Positions 17,112 to 25,067 of a stretch of 62,902 nt of DNA are shown piece after piece. The position numbers and the translations under genes were made by a program. Within the stretch, counting starts at the first letter, position 1; the number at the start of each line of letters is the position of its first letter. The stretch lies in the NCBI RefSeq assembly GCF_000472385.1, contig NZ_AWZU01000031.1, positions 29,827-92,728 on the forward strand, in the 5' to 3' direction. Under the pieces are notes generated by a model. That model did not search any database. It had not been told where the DNA came from and saw nothing but the letters and a program-made list of their open reading frames with translations. This DNA is from Bradyrhizobium sp. ARR65 (GTDB lineage: Bacteria; Pseudomonadota; Alphaproteobacteria; Rhizobiales; Xanthobacteraceae).

Positions 17112-18062
17112 ATGCCTTCCTCACGCGCCATCGCCGTCAACGGCATTGAGCTGTACTTGCTCGAGGCGGGCCAGGGCCCGCTTGTCTTGCTCTGTCACGG
17201 CTGGCCGGAATTGTCCTACTCCTGGCGCCACCAGATTGCCGCGCTGGCGCGGGCCGGCTTTCATGTCGTGGCACCCGATATGCGAGGCTTCGGCAACAGC
17301 AGCGCGCCTGCCGATGTCGGCGCCTACAGCATCTTTCATACCGTTGGGGACATGGTTGCGCTCACCGCAGCGCTTGGCGAAAGCAAGGCTGCCATCGTCG
17401 GCCATGATTGGGGCGCGCCCGTCGCCTGGCACGCCGCGCTGTTCCGCCCCGATCTCTTCACCGCGGTAGCCGGGATGAGCGTGCCGCCACCCTTCCGCGG
17501 CCGCGGCCGGCCGCTCGACACCTTGCGCGAGAACGGCATCAGCAACTTCTATTGGCAATATTTTCAGACGCCCGGCATTGCCGAGGCCGAGTTCGAGCGC
17601 GATGTCGCGCGCAGCATGCGAGCTCTGCTCGGGAGCGGCTTTTCCGATGCGTCGGCTTCGCTCTTCATCGATGCGGCAAAAGGCTTTCTCGGCGAGGTCT
17701 CCGCCGACCGTCCGCTGCCGCACTGGCTGAGCGAGGCCGATCTCGCATTCTTCGTCGGCACCTATCAGCGGACTGGCTTTCGTGGCGGGCTAAATTGGTA
17801 CCGCAACATCGATCGCAACTGGGAACTGACCGCGCCCTGGCAGGACGCGCAGATCCGCCAGCCCTCACTGTTCATCGCAGGCGCCCAGGATTCGGTGGTG
17901 ACCGGGCTGATCGGCGCCAAACGCATCAACGAGCTCGAGCGGGTGCTGCCGAACCTGAAAGGAAGGCTCATCATCGATGGGGCCGGCCACTGGATCCAGC
18001 AGGAGCGGCCGGAACAGGTCAACGCGGCCCTGATCGCGTTCCTGAAGGACAATGCGGTCTAG
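17112..18062 (+). CDS. Alpha/beta hydrolase, epoxide hydrolase family
   Basis: 316 residues, complete. HGWPELSYSWRHQ (HGxP oxyanion motif at 29-32), the nucleophile aspartate in GHDWGAPVAW (Asp99), lid tyrosines in FYWQYFQTPG and YQRTGFRGGLNWYRN, and the C-terminal catalytic His in GAGHWIQQERPEQVN are the full set for soluble epoxide hydrolases. Two lid tyrosines and an Asp nucleophile favour true epoxide hydrolase over haloalkane dehalogenase. It is a lone plus-strand gene between minus-strand envelope genes. The natural substrate is unknown. Confidence 0.88.
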   Translation: MPSSRAIAVNGIELYLLEAGQGPLVLLCHGWPELSYSWRHQIAALARAGFHVVAPDMRGFGNSSAPADVGAYSIFHTVGDMVALTAALGESKAAIVGHDWGAPVAWHAALFRPDLFTAVAGMSVPPPFRGRGRPLDTLRENGISNFYWQYFQTPGIAEAEFERDVARSMRALLGSGFSDASASLFIDAAKGFLGEVSADRPLPHWLSEADLAFFVGTYQRTGFRGGLNWYRNIDRNWELTAPWQDAQIRQPSLFIAGAQDSVVTGLIGAKRINELERVLPNLKGRLIIDGAGHWIQQERPEQVNAALIAFLKDNAV

Positions 18063-18071
18063 CTGACGCGT

Positions 18072-19019
18072 TCAGTACAGGCCGCGTCCGGCCAGCACTT
18101 CGCTCGGGCCATGCGAATCCACCGGCGCATAGGCCGAGGCCGGACTGACCGGCTCGGTATAACGCGCGTCTGCCTCATAGGAGACTGCGCGCGGGTTTTC
18201 GAGGGGCCGGCCGCTCGAGCGTGCGCGGCTTGCGGCCGACATCTCGGAGGTCGCGTTGATCGAGGCGTAATCGGCCGAGGTGTTGCCGAGGCTGTAGGGC
18301 CGGTCCTGCGGCATCGGCACCTCGCCGTGGACCGGGCGGCCGTAGGACGGACCTTCCGGAACGAATGACCGGGCGGAAGCAACGCGCACGAGCGATGGCG
18401 CTGGCGCCGGCGCGCCGGTGCGCAAAGTCGCCATCAACACCCGATCGTCTGAACCCTCCAGCGGCGCCCGGCCGACATATTCGACCCGCACCCGGGCGGT
18501 GCCGTTGCCCTTGAAGCCGAGCAGATCGGCCGCCTTGTGCGAGACGTCGATCAGGCGGTTGGCGGCATAGGGGCCACGGTCGTTGACGCGCACGATCAGC
18601 GACTTGCCGTTGGCGAGATTGGTGACCCGCGCGTAGCACGGCATCGGCAATGTCGGATGCGCCGCGCTCAGCGAATCCATGTCGAAGACCTCGCCGTTGG
18701 CAGTCAGCCGGCCGTGAAAGTCGTCGCCATACCAGGAGGCCAGCCCCTCCGCGCGATAATTGACATCTTCCTGGGGCACATAGATGCGACCGGCCACCAC
18801 ATAGGGCTTGCCTACGCGGTAGGTGCCGCCGCCCTTCGGCACCGGCTCGCCGGGCTCGACAACGCGCGGACTCGAAGAGACGCCGTATTTGGGATCGATG
18901 CGGCTCGCGAACTTGTTGGACGAGGCGCAGTTGGCGAGCACCAGGCAGAGAGTTACGGCAACAGCGACGCGCGCCACGCCGACCACGCGATCTGTTTGTC
19001 GAATCCCCATCTGCCCCAA
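18072..19019 (-). CDS. rlpA: RlpA-like septal-ring lytic transglycosylase lipoprotein
   Basis: 315 residues. A lipobox (LVLANC, Cys31) predicts an outer-membrane lipoprotein. The double-psi beta-barrel is clear: GLASWYGDDFHGRLTANGE, then the catalytic-region RVNDRGPYAANRLIDVSHKAADLLGF. The C-terminal third is low-complexity Pro/Ser/Ala, without the SPOR domain found in Pseudomonas and E. coli RlpA. It probably cleaves glycan strands during cell separation; without SPOR, recruitment to denuded septal glycan would need another determinant. Confidence 0.85.
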   Translation of the reverse strand: MGQMGIRQTDRVVGVARVAVAVTLCLVLANCASSNKFASRIDPKYGVSSSPRVVEPGEPVPKGGGTYRVGKPYVVAGRIYVPQEDVNYRAEGLASWYGDDFHGRLTANGEVFDMDSLSAAHPTLPMPCYARVTNLANGKSLIVRVNDRGPYAANRLIDVSHKAADLLGFKGNGTARVRVEYVGRAPLEGSDDRVLMATLRTGAPAPAPSLVRVASARSFVPEGPSYGRPVHGEVPMPQDRPYSLGNTSADYASINATSEMSAASRARSSGRPLENPRAVSYEADARYTEPVSPASAYAPVDSHGPSEVLAGRGLY

Positions 19020-19346
19020 ATTACCATTCAGCCGGCCCGCCGCCTATTGCACAGACTGCGGCCGGCTCACTTTACGTTTCGGTGCACCACCCCTCGCACC
19101 GGGAGCGGACGATATCGCAACCGGAACAAGGCGGAAATGGGGAGACCGTTGTCGTGGTGAATCAATGGTTGTCCGCGCAGATCGTTGATCTGCGGGCTTG
19201 AACCGCACTCTCCTTGCTCCCTTTTGAGACACCTGTTGCGGGAAATCCCCACCTGAACGGGAATATCGGCAGCGCCCGAGGAATCTTTTTGACTGTGCAG
19301 GGTGGCACTGTGTTTTCTGCTGCGCGGGGCCGGAAGGATGCTTGCA
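19020..19346. other. Non-coding stretch with one perfect hairpin
   Basis: No gene is supported here. At 19176-19194 CGCAGATC-GTT-GATCTGCG is a perfect 8-bp stem with a 3-base loop and no following T run. It lies upstream of rlpA (minus) and the small-protein genes (plus), so it could be an operator or an RNA structure; role unknown. Confidence 0.3.
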
Positions 19347-19433
19347 ATGTTCGAAACTGTGACTGCGGTAATGGGCTTGGTTGGTGTCGGGATTTTCCTG
19401 GCTCACGCTTTTGAGGGTGTGCTTTGGGCCTGA
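19347..19433 (+). CDS. Very small single-pass membrane protein (28 aa)
   Basis: MFETVTAVMGLVGVGIFLAHAFEGVLWA: one hydrophobic helix with a short acidic N-terminus. GGAAGGA sits 9-15 bases upstream of the chosen ATG; an in-frame ATG at 19338 overlaps that ribosome site and is less likely. I recall similar short proteins as common in Bradyrhizobium, but function is unknown. It is the first of several tiny reading frames in tandem, each with its own ribosome-binding site. Confidence 0.5.
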   Translation: MFETVTAVMGLVGVGIFLAHAFEGVLWA

Positions 19434-19528
19434 TGGCCTGAAGCAGCCGCCTACGGCGCACTGCCGCAAATTCGACTCGTTCGGAACGCTTGATCGATTC
19501 GAACGAGCTTGGGGATCGGAGGGTGTAC

Positions 19529-19627
19529 ATGCGCAATCATGACCTTGTCTCCGACAGCTTTCTAGCACTGACCGCTGCCGGTCTTGCACTGCTGTGCTCG
19601 AGCCTGATCGCGTTCGCCTTTACTTGA
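19529..19627 (+). CDS. Very small single-pass membrane protein (32 aa)
   Basis: MRNHDLVSDSFLALTAAGLALLCSSLIAFAFT. A strong GGAGGG lies just upstream of the ATG, and the product is an N-terminal polar segment plus one transmembrane helix ending at the C-terminus, a topology like tail-anchored or regulatory small proteins. It lies 95 bases after the 28-residue frame. No homologue recognised with certainty. Confidence 0.5.
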   Translation: MRNHDLVSDSFLALTAAGLALLCSSLIAFAFT

Positions 19628-19964
19628 CCGCGCCGTTGTGTGGCGCGAGCGTGAAGCATGAAATGACTCGGCGGCTTTGCCGTCGCTGCGGGCCCTGCCG
19701 CCTTTAGGCTGAACAAGCCGGGGTTGCTTCTGATCTGGCCGTTGCGCTTGATGCCGGTCGGAAATGCGTCTTTCCCACTGAGGCAGCTTCCCGTTAGCCG
19801 CGCATTCTCGAGCGAGAGAGCTCGCAAAGCCGTGAACTGACTTCACCGCTGACCTCGCGACGAAGTTTTCGCTTCTCCGACGAAATCATTTTTCCACGCG
19901 TGCGAAGACGCGCCGAAACCAAGCGGCGCCATCATGGCTCTATTGATCAACAATGGAGTCGATC
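19628..19964. other. Non-coding stretch
   Basis: I see no supportable gene, tRNA or clear terminator. Open frames here lack ribosome-binding sites and read as antisense noise. Confidence 0.4.
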
Positions 19965-20054
19965 ATGTGGACGGTCCTCAGCCTGATCTACCGGCACTAT
20001 TGCCGTATCAGCCTCATCAAGATGCGGAAGCTTCATTTCGGCGCAGCCGGCTGA
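19965..20054 (+). CDS. Small basic protein (29 aa), hypothetical
   Basis: MWTVLSLIYRHYCRISLIKM begins the product; GGAG lies about 10 bases before the ATG. It is a short hydrophobic/aromatic segment followed by basic residues, resembling short YRHYCR-type proteins of Bradyrhizobium. Weak support beyond the ribosome site and its company among other small frames. Confidence 0.35.
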   Translation: MWTVLSLIYRHYCRISLIKMRKLHFGAAG

Positions 20055-20109
20055 AGTGCGACCCGCTACGCTTTGCGCATGCGGTGCGGAAATTGAATGG
20101 GGGAAATCC

Positions 20110-20241
20110 ATGCTTGCCGAAAAATTCTTTTTGATGCTTGAGACGCTCATTAGAAGCCACGCCTATGCCGACGGCGGCCCGCGCGTCGTGAGCACTTCGC
20201 CGCACGTGCCGGTAAAACCACCGGAGGGCAAGCAGGCCTGA
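20110..20241 (+). CDS. Small conserved hypothetical protein (43 aa)
   Basis: MLAEKFFLMLETLIRS starts it and RVVSTSPHVPVKPP closes it; this C-terminal wording I recognise from short Bradyrhizobium proteins annotated as hypothetical. GGGGGAAA precedes the ATG at good spacing. The N-terminus is an amphipathic helix, with no signal peptide. Function unknown. Confidence 0.6.
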   Translation: MLAEKFFLMLETLIRSHAYADGGPRVVSTSPHVPVKPPEGKQA

Positions 20242-20487
20242 GCCGACGCTTGCAGCCGGCGGTGGAAAGCGACCGATCTGCGCCTTCTTGCGGATGAGTG
20301 TGACCGTTCTGTCCATGGGCATCATCGGCTCGAGGCTGCGCACGCCGGCCGACGCGAACGCGCCGCGCCTTGCGCACGCCGGCAGCTTCCCAGCCGATGC
20401 TCCGGCGCGCGGGATTGTTTATCCTCGCGAGGCCCCCACCTCTTCTTCCAACGGCAACGCCTGCTTGCGCCCGATCACGGAGGCAAC

Positions 20488-20730
20488 ATGAGGAACCTTT
20501 TCATCGCCGCCCTATTCGCCGCCACCATCCCCGGAATGAGCGCCGCCAAGGCCGCAGATGGATGCGGCGCGGGCTGCTATGCAGCCCCCAGAGGAGGCTG
20601 CGTCGTCAATGGCTGGAGCATCGCCGCCACGGGAGGCGTGTCCAATGAATGCCCCGTATGGACGAGGCCTCGCCGCCCCTGCCCTTACGGTTATAGCTGG
20701 AAATTCGGGGCCTGCTTCATGAGCAGGTAA
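20488..20730 (+). CDS. Small secreted cysteine-rich protein (GCG-prefix type)
   Basis: 80 residues. A cleavable signal (MRNLFIAALFAATIPGMSAAKAA) is followed by DGCGAGCYAAPRGGC, matching the GCGxGCxxxxxGxC pattern seen at the mature N-terminus of small Cys-rich exported proteins in Bradyrhizobium, then NECPVWTRPRRPCPYGYSW and a final Cys. Six cysteines in the mature part suggest disulfides or metal binding in the periplasm or outside the cell. After its TAA the same frame stays open for about 50 codons with more Cys (SCGGFTVVQIGTPCW), possibly a decayed extension. Function unknown. Confidence 0.65.
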   Translation: MRNLFIAALFAATIPGMSAAKAADGCGAGCYAAPRGGCVVNGWSIAATGGVSNECPVWTRPRRPCPYGYSWKFGACFMSR

Positions 20731-21040
20731 GGGATCAATCGCGGCGCGCGAGGGTCAGCCCAGGGCGGCGGACTCCAGCGCGGCCCAAGCTGCGGCGGCT
20801 TCACGGTGGTTCAGATCGGCACTCCCTGCTGGACGATCGCCACACAGAATCACCTGCGCGGAGAGACCAGGCTGATCTCGCTTCTTTGAGGCTCCGAATG
20901 ATCGAAATGCTGCAAGCGCCAGCCGGCCCCGAACTCGCTGCAAGCCTAAGCGTCACGTCAGGCCCGCTGCGGGCCTGACCGCATTCTGTTCCCATCCATC
21001 CTTGAAATTCCCCCCGCCAAATGCTTGATGTCGCAGCATT
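20731..21040. other. Spacer before tRNA-Ser with an in-frame Cys-containing remnant
   Basis: Directly after the stop of the small Cys-rich gene, the same frame continues without stop to about 20889 and encodes GGLQRGPSCGGFTVVQIG then TPCWTIAT. There is no start codon. It may be the lost C-terminal part of the upstream protein or chance in GC-rich DNA. No other gene is seen. Confidence 0.25.
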
Positions 21041-21130
21041 GGAAGGGTGGCCGAGTGGTTTAAGGCACCGGTCTTGAAAACCGGCGTGCCCGCAAGGGTA
21101 CCGTGGGTTCGAATCCCACCCCTTCCGCCA
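21041..21130 (+). tRNA. tRNA-Ser (anticodon UGA)
   Basis: 90 bases including an encoded CCA. Acceptor stem GGAAGGG pairs with CCCTTCC; the D arm has GGCCGAGTGGTTTAAGGC; the anticodon stem CCGGT/ACCGG encloses CTTGAAA (TGA); a long variable arm (CGTGCCCGCAAGGGTACCG) marks it as class II serine; T arm TGGGTTCGAATCCCA. It reads UCN codons. Confidence 0.97.
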
Positions 21131-21225
21131 AACTCGCAAAATCCCTCATGAGCCAGTGTAGCCGTTAGCGGTTGCCGCCAGCGGCTGCGTCCTCGCGCCG
21201 CGGCAAGACAGTCCAGTCCCCCAGA

Positions 21226-22011
21226 CTAGTCAACAGGCCACGCCATGCGCCTTCGCAACGTCTCGGGAATGGCGGCCAGTGAATGGGCCTTTTGCTCCTC
21301 GGTGAAGACGCTTCGCCACTCCGCAACTTCGCCCTTTCTGAAATGGTGCGCCTCGCTGCGAAACCGCGACAGGTCGCCCAGCTCCGGGTTGGAGATATCG
21401 AAAAAGCTTAGGAGCCGGCGAAAAAATGCTGCCTGGTCATCGATCATCTCCTCGTAGGTCGACACCAGAACGCGATCGGCATTCCTATCCGCATACTCGA
21501 GCCACGAGGCAGTCCAATGGACGATGTGAGGCAAGAAATGAGTTATCTGCCAGTCCAGCCGGCCGCTGAAGTCCAGAGCAAGGTAGTCCTCGCCTGGGAT
21601 TGGCGCGACATAATCGAGCATGCTCCTTTGATTGAGTGCAACGAACTTATCCAGGTGATGCGTCCAACTTAATGTCACAGAGCGCGGATCGCGCAAATGG
21701 ACCACCCATTTGGGGACGAATTTTTCCAGAATGGCAAGATTGTTCGGTCTGCAATCGGCGTGCTGCTGAGCCGCGAATCCTCCTTCGCTGAACTTGCGGG
21801 CCTGATCGAGAAGCAGAGAGTCGTTTGGGACGTATCCGGTGCCCAGGACAAGATGCTCGCACCCAGCGAGCTCCTGCAACGCAGTCAGAATGAAAACACT
21901 CCCGGACTTCGGAATAGTGTTCACAAAGATCTTCGCGTGATTTTTCCTCGGCGAATTTGTTTCCGAATGTTTCTGCAACGAGTGGCGTACCGGGCGCAGC
22001 ATTCGACCCAT
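21226..22011 (-). CDS. Sulfotransferase-family protein
   Basis: 261 residues from ATG 22011. The 5'-phosphosulfate loop is visible as KIFVNTIPKSGSVFILTAL and the 3'-phosphate region as WVVHLRDPRSVTLSWTHHLDK; FRKGEVAEWRSVF near the C-terminus matches the PAPS-binding RKGxxGDWK region of sulfotransferases. It would transfer sulfate from PAPS to an unknown hydroxyl acceptor, perhaps a glycan or lipid. Base composition is visibly lower in GC than its neighbours, and it is a lone gene 96 bases past a tRNA, both suggesting acquisition. The start is uncertain: the frame remains open to 22380 and the ATG lacks a good ribosome site. 22012-22561 holds nothing else I can support. Confidence 0.7.
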   Translation of the reverse strand: MGRMLRPVRHSLQKHSETNSPRKNHAKIFVNTIPKSGSVFILTALQELAGCEHLVLGTGYVPNDSLLLDQARKFSEGGFAAQQHADCRPNNLAILEKFVPKWVVHLRDPRSVTLSWTHHLDKFVALNQRSMLDYVAPIPGEDYLALDFSGRLDWQITHFLPHIVHWTASWLEYADRNADRVLVSTYEEMIDDQAAFFRRLLSFFDISNPELGDLSRFRSEAHHFRKGEVAEWRSVFTEEQKAHSLAAIPETLRRRMAWPVD

Positions 22012-22561
22012 CTGCTGAAAGGACGATGAAAATCGCAACTGCAGCCCCCGTCGGCAACATTGATTCGTTGCGCGCGAACCTGGGCCCAACAAGGCGATGT
22101 GACAAGTGAAGGATAGTTTAGATAGCTGAACGCGGCAGCATGCGTGAATGAAGCACGCCTGGTGCTCGCCCGCGCCATCAGGGCGAGAGAAGCCACGGGA
22201 CGCGAGGCCGGTGCTTGAGCGCCCATCATGAGTCTGGCTCTCCTCGCATTCAGCGTTCGTCTTTCGCGTGAAGCGCGAGACAGCTGGCGCCAGCATGACT
22301 GCAAAATCTGGAGTGGCCGTCACTTGAACCCGACCCTGCGGTTTTCGCCGCCGATCATCATTGGCCGAAGCTATCCGCAAATTGTCGGCGCTTCGCAGGC
22401 ATCCTGTTGATCAGCCCCGCCCTACGCCAAACGCCACTTTCGCGCGCCGGCCGAACGGCGGCTGCTGCGCAAACGCCGGATCACGCCAACGTGCTCGGAA
22501 CCAATCCGGGATCGGTTGGGTTCACTGCGCATGGGCGGTAAACGGCAAGAAGGCAAACTGC

Positions 22562-22762
22562 ATGGGTCGGAAGCTTACCCCCCGCCAGGCGATCGCGAGG
22601 TCCTACGCCGGCTGGGACTACGCCATGGCAGACCGGCTGATCGCCTGGCTCGATCGTTGCGGCTATGAGATCGTCGCGAAGAACGCGGATCACAAGGAGC
22701 CGAGCCTCGTTCCCGACGAATCGGCTTCGCCGGCGTCGCCGGAGTTCGAACGCAGCCACTGA
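22562..22762 (+). CDS. Hypothetical protein (66 aa)
   Basis: MGRKLTPRQAIARSYAGWDY leads a predicted all-helical, charged, soluble protein (DRLIAWLDRCGYEIVAKNADH) with an acidic/Ser-Pro tail. An AAGG about 14 bases upstream is a weak ribosome site; the frame is open upstream to 22361 but that part looks non-coding. No family recognised. Confidence 0.45.
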   Translation: MGRKLTPRQAIARSYAGWDYAMADRLIAWLDRCGYEIVAKNADHKEPSLVPDESASPASPEFERSH

Positions 22763-22876
22763 AACAGACGCCCGCGAGGAGACCGCCGCCGCGGGCTTCG
22801 CCTCGGACGGTGACCGAATTGACGCCTCAAGGCTTCTGGGGCAATCCGGCATCGGGGACAAGCAATCCGGCGTAGC

Positions 22877-23389
22877 ATGGCCATTTCCGATTATCTCAAG
22901 GCGATCCGCGCCAAGGTCGGGCACGACCTCGTTGCGCTCACGGCAGTTGCCGCTGTGATCTTCGACGATCAAGGTCGCCTGCTGTTGGGCCAAGATTCTG
23001 AAATGGGATTTTGGACGCTTCCCGGCGGCGCCATCGATCCGCACGAACAGCCTGCGGACGCGGCTCTGCGCGAATGTTTTGAAGAGACCGGGCTCTTTGC
23101 CGAGCTGCAAGGCATCATCGGGGTGTTCGGCGGCCCGGAATTCCTCATTCGCTATCCCAATGGCGATCTCGCGTACTACACCTGTATCGCGTTTCGCGCG
23201 ACAGTCGTGGGCGGCAAGCATCAACCGGGCGATGGTGAGATGTCCGCCTTGCGCTATTTCAGCAAATCCGAATGTGAGGGTCTGATGCTCTCCTCCGCCA
23301 GCCGGCTGATTGCGCGGGAGGCATTTGCCGGCGCACCGCAACCCTATTTTCGACCGCCGACGTGGACTCCGGGCGCACCGAAAGCATAA
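22877..23389 (+). CDS. Nudix hydrolase
   Basis: 170 residues. The Nudix box is intact at 51-73: GAIDPHEQPADAALRECFEE followed by TGL, giving Gx5Ex7REx2EExG with all metal-binding glutamates. The N-terminal helix plus VALTAVAAVIFDDQGRLLLGQ is the usual first strand. FRPPTWTPG near the C-terminus may gate the site. The family hydrolyses nucleoside-diphosphate-linked substrates; wording resembles the ADP-ribose or 8-oxo-dGTP type, but the substrate is not determinable. Monocistronic. Confidence 0.88.
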   Translation: MAISDYLKAIRAKVGHDLVALTAVAAVIFDDQGRLLLGQDSEMGFWTLPGGAIDPHEQPADAALRECFEETGLFAELQGIIGVFGGPEFLIRYPNGDLAYYTCIAFRATVVGGKHQPGDGEMSALRYFSKSECEGLMLSSASRLIAREAFAGAPQPYFRPPTWTPGAPKA

Positions 23390-23544
23390 GCGGCGATTTC
23401 CGGCGCGCCGATGCGAGCAGTGCGGATCGGGCCCATCGCACGCAGATCAAGGCTCGATCTCGTCCGTAGTCTCCCGGTCTAGGACCGCTCTGCATTACCC
23501 GTTAGAGACGTCGCCATCGGCGCACGTGATGGGCGGGGGGAAGT

Positions 23545-23581
23545 TGCGAGGCCCGGACTCCTAGGCACACCGGGCCTCGCA
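23545..23581. terminator. Strong hairpin downstream of the Nudix gene
   Basis: TGCGAGGCCCGG and CCGGGCCTCGCA form a perfect 12-bp stem around a 13-base loop. No T run follows (CTTATT), so it is a structural terminator candidate or RNA stabiliser rather than a textbook intrinsic terminator. The surrounding 23390-23790 holds no gene. Confidence 0.45.
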
Positions 23582-23790
23582 CTTATTGCAGCGAAGCGAA
23601 CCATCTTCGCGGGCCAACAAACCGCCAGCCCCAACAAAGACCCTTCAGACCTACTCCGTCTTGCGTTGGAACCGGCAAGTTGGCGGCCGCTGGCGCGAAC
23701 TGCCCACCACATGGTGCCCCTGCCCACCCGGCTAGTTCCACAAGCGGCCACGAGCTCCCAGATTGAGGTGAAACCCCATGGGAGGCATCC

Positions 23791-24666
23791 ATGACCGATC
23801 CGAACGCCACCAGCCTTGCCGCCATCTCCTCATCCCTCGCCGATATCGTCGCGCGCACAGCGCCGGCGGTAGTTTCCGTCCATTCCCATCGATTGCGCGC
23901 CTCCGGCTTTGTCTGGAAACCCGGCCTTGTCGTGACGGCGGACGAGGCTTTGGCAGAGGACGGCGAGATCTCCGTCAAGCTCGCCGACAGCGCGGAGCGC
24001 CCCGCGCGCATCGCGGGCCGCGATCACACCACCGACGTCGCGCTGCTGCGTGTCGATACGGGTAGCACCCCGCCCGCCACATTGTCCGCGACCGTGCCGG
24101 CGCTCGGCTCGCTCGCCCTGGTCGTTGCCGCCGAGCGCGGTGCGCCCACCGCATCCCTCGCCATGGTGTCATTGGTCGGGGAACGCTGGCGCAGCCTGCG
24201 CGGCGGCGAGATCGATGCGAGGCTCGAACTCGACGTCCACCTGCGCCACAGCCACCAGGGCGGCCTTGCCGTCGATGCCTCCGGTCAAGCGGTCGGCATG
24301 GCGGTGCAGGGACCAAGGCGCGTGCTCGTCATCCCCGCGGCGACCATCGAACGCGTCGCGGCCAGGCTCGAGAGCCATGGCCGCATTGCGCGTGGCTATC
24401 TCGGCCTTGGCCTACAGCCGGTCAGGCTCGATGAGGGCGTTGGCGCCATGGTCATGAACGTCGATAAGCAGGGCCCGGCGGCGGCTGCCGGCATCCGGCA
24501 AGGCGACGTCATTGTCGGTCTAAACGACGAAAAACTCACCGGCGTCCGCGCGCTTGCGCGTGCGCTCGGTCCTGATAGCGTCGGCTCCGTGGTCGACGTT
24601 TCGGTCCGCCGCGCCGGCGAGCCCGTACACTTCAAGCTGACCATCGGTGAGAGGCCGGAGGCGTGA
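23791..24666 (+). CDS. HtrA-like PDZ protein with a degenerate protease site
   Basis: 291 residues. The layout is DegP/HtrA-like: a chymotrypsin-fold domain at about 15-195 and a PDZ domain at about 200-287 (GYLGLGLQP ... GPAAAAGIRQGDVIVGLNDEKL). The catalytic triad looks lost: the TNxHV histidine region reads VTADEAL (49-54), the Asp survives in TDVALLRV (Asp82), and GNSGG is replaced by SHQGG (Gln at 156). No signal peptide is visible, so it is probably cytoplasmic. GGGAGG precedes the ATG. It overlaps the following LuxR gene by four bases, suggesting a peptide-sensing or scaffold role coupled to transcription rather than proteolysis. Confidence 0.8.
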   Translation: MTDPNATSLAAISSSLADIVARTAPAVVSVHSHRLRASGFVWKPGLVVTADEALAEDGEISVKLADSAERPARIAGRDHTTDVALLRVDTGSTPPATLSATVPALGSLALVVAAERGAPTASLAMVSLVGERWRSLRGGEIDARLELDVHLRHSHQGGLAVDASGQAVGMAVQGPRRVLVIPAATIERVAARLESHGRIARGYLGLGLQPVRLDEGVGAMVMNVDKQGPAAAAGIRQGDVIVGLNDEKLTGVRALARALGPDSVGSVVDVSVRRAGEPVHFKLTIGERPEA

Positions 24667-25034
24667 GCGAACCGGAGCCCATCGTGCTCGCTGTCGAGAT
24701 CGACGATCCGGTGCTTGCCGACCGTCTCGCCTCGTTGCTTGGCGGTGTCGCAGGCCTGCGGCTGGCAACTCCGGGAGAGACGGCGAACGTCGCGGTCGTC
24801 TTGCGTGATCTGCCCAAGACTGCCGAGCCCGCCGAGATCGAACTGACGCCGAGAGAGCTCGACGTGCTCGCGTTGCTCGCGGAAGGCGCGTCCAACAAGG
24901 CGATTGCACGCCAGCTCGGGATATCGGTTCACACCGCCAAATTCCACGTCGGCTCGATCCTCGACAAGCTCGACGCGACCGGTCGCACCGATGCGGTCAC
25001 CCACGCGGCACGGCGCGGGGTCATCAATCTCTAG
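24663..25034 (+). CDS. LuxR-type HTH regulator with truncated receiver-like N-terminus
   Basis: 123 residues from a GTG overlapping the previous stop (GTGA). The C-terminal half is a canonical GerE/LuxR helix-turn-helix (LTPRELDVLALLAEGASNKA through VHTAKFHVGSILDKL, residues 60-118). The first 55 residues resemble only the beginning and end of a response-regulator receiver, too short to form the fold or carry a phosphorylatable Asp pocket. Control therefore likely comes from a partner, most simply the co-translated HtrA-like PDZ protein. Target genes unknown. Confidence 0.82.
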   Translation: MSEPEPIVLAVEIDDPVLADRLASLLGGVAGLRLATPGETANVAVVLRDLPKTAEPAEIELTPRELDVLALLAEGASNKAIARQLGISVHTAKFHVGSILDKLDATGRTDAVTHAARRGVINL

Positions 25035-25067
25035 CGGGGATGATCTCCGCGCAGACGCTTCGCAGCG

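Noticed and set aside
23545..23581. Hairpin as a transposon end or attachment site
   Set aside because: It is isolated, lacks a partner repeat elsewhere in the window and has no recombinase nearby; terminator-like structure is the simpler reading.
21041..23600. Genomic island bounded by tRNA-Ser
   Set aside because: Searched by eye for a copy of the tRNA 3' end and an integrase downstream; neither was found, so no attachment site is called.
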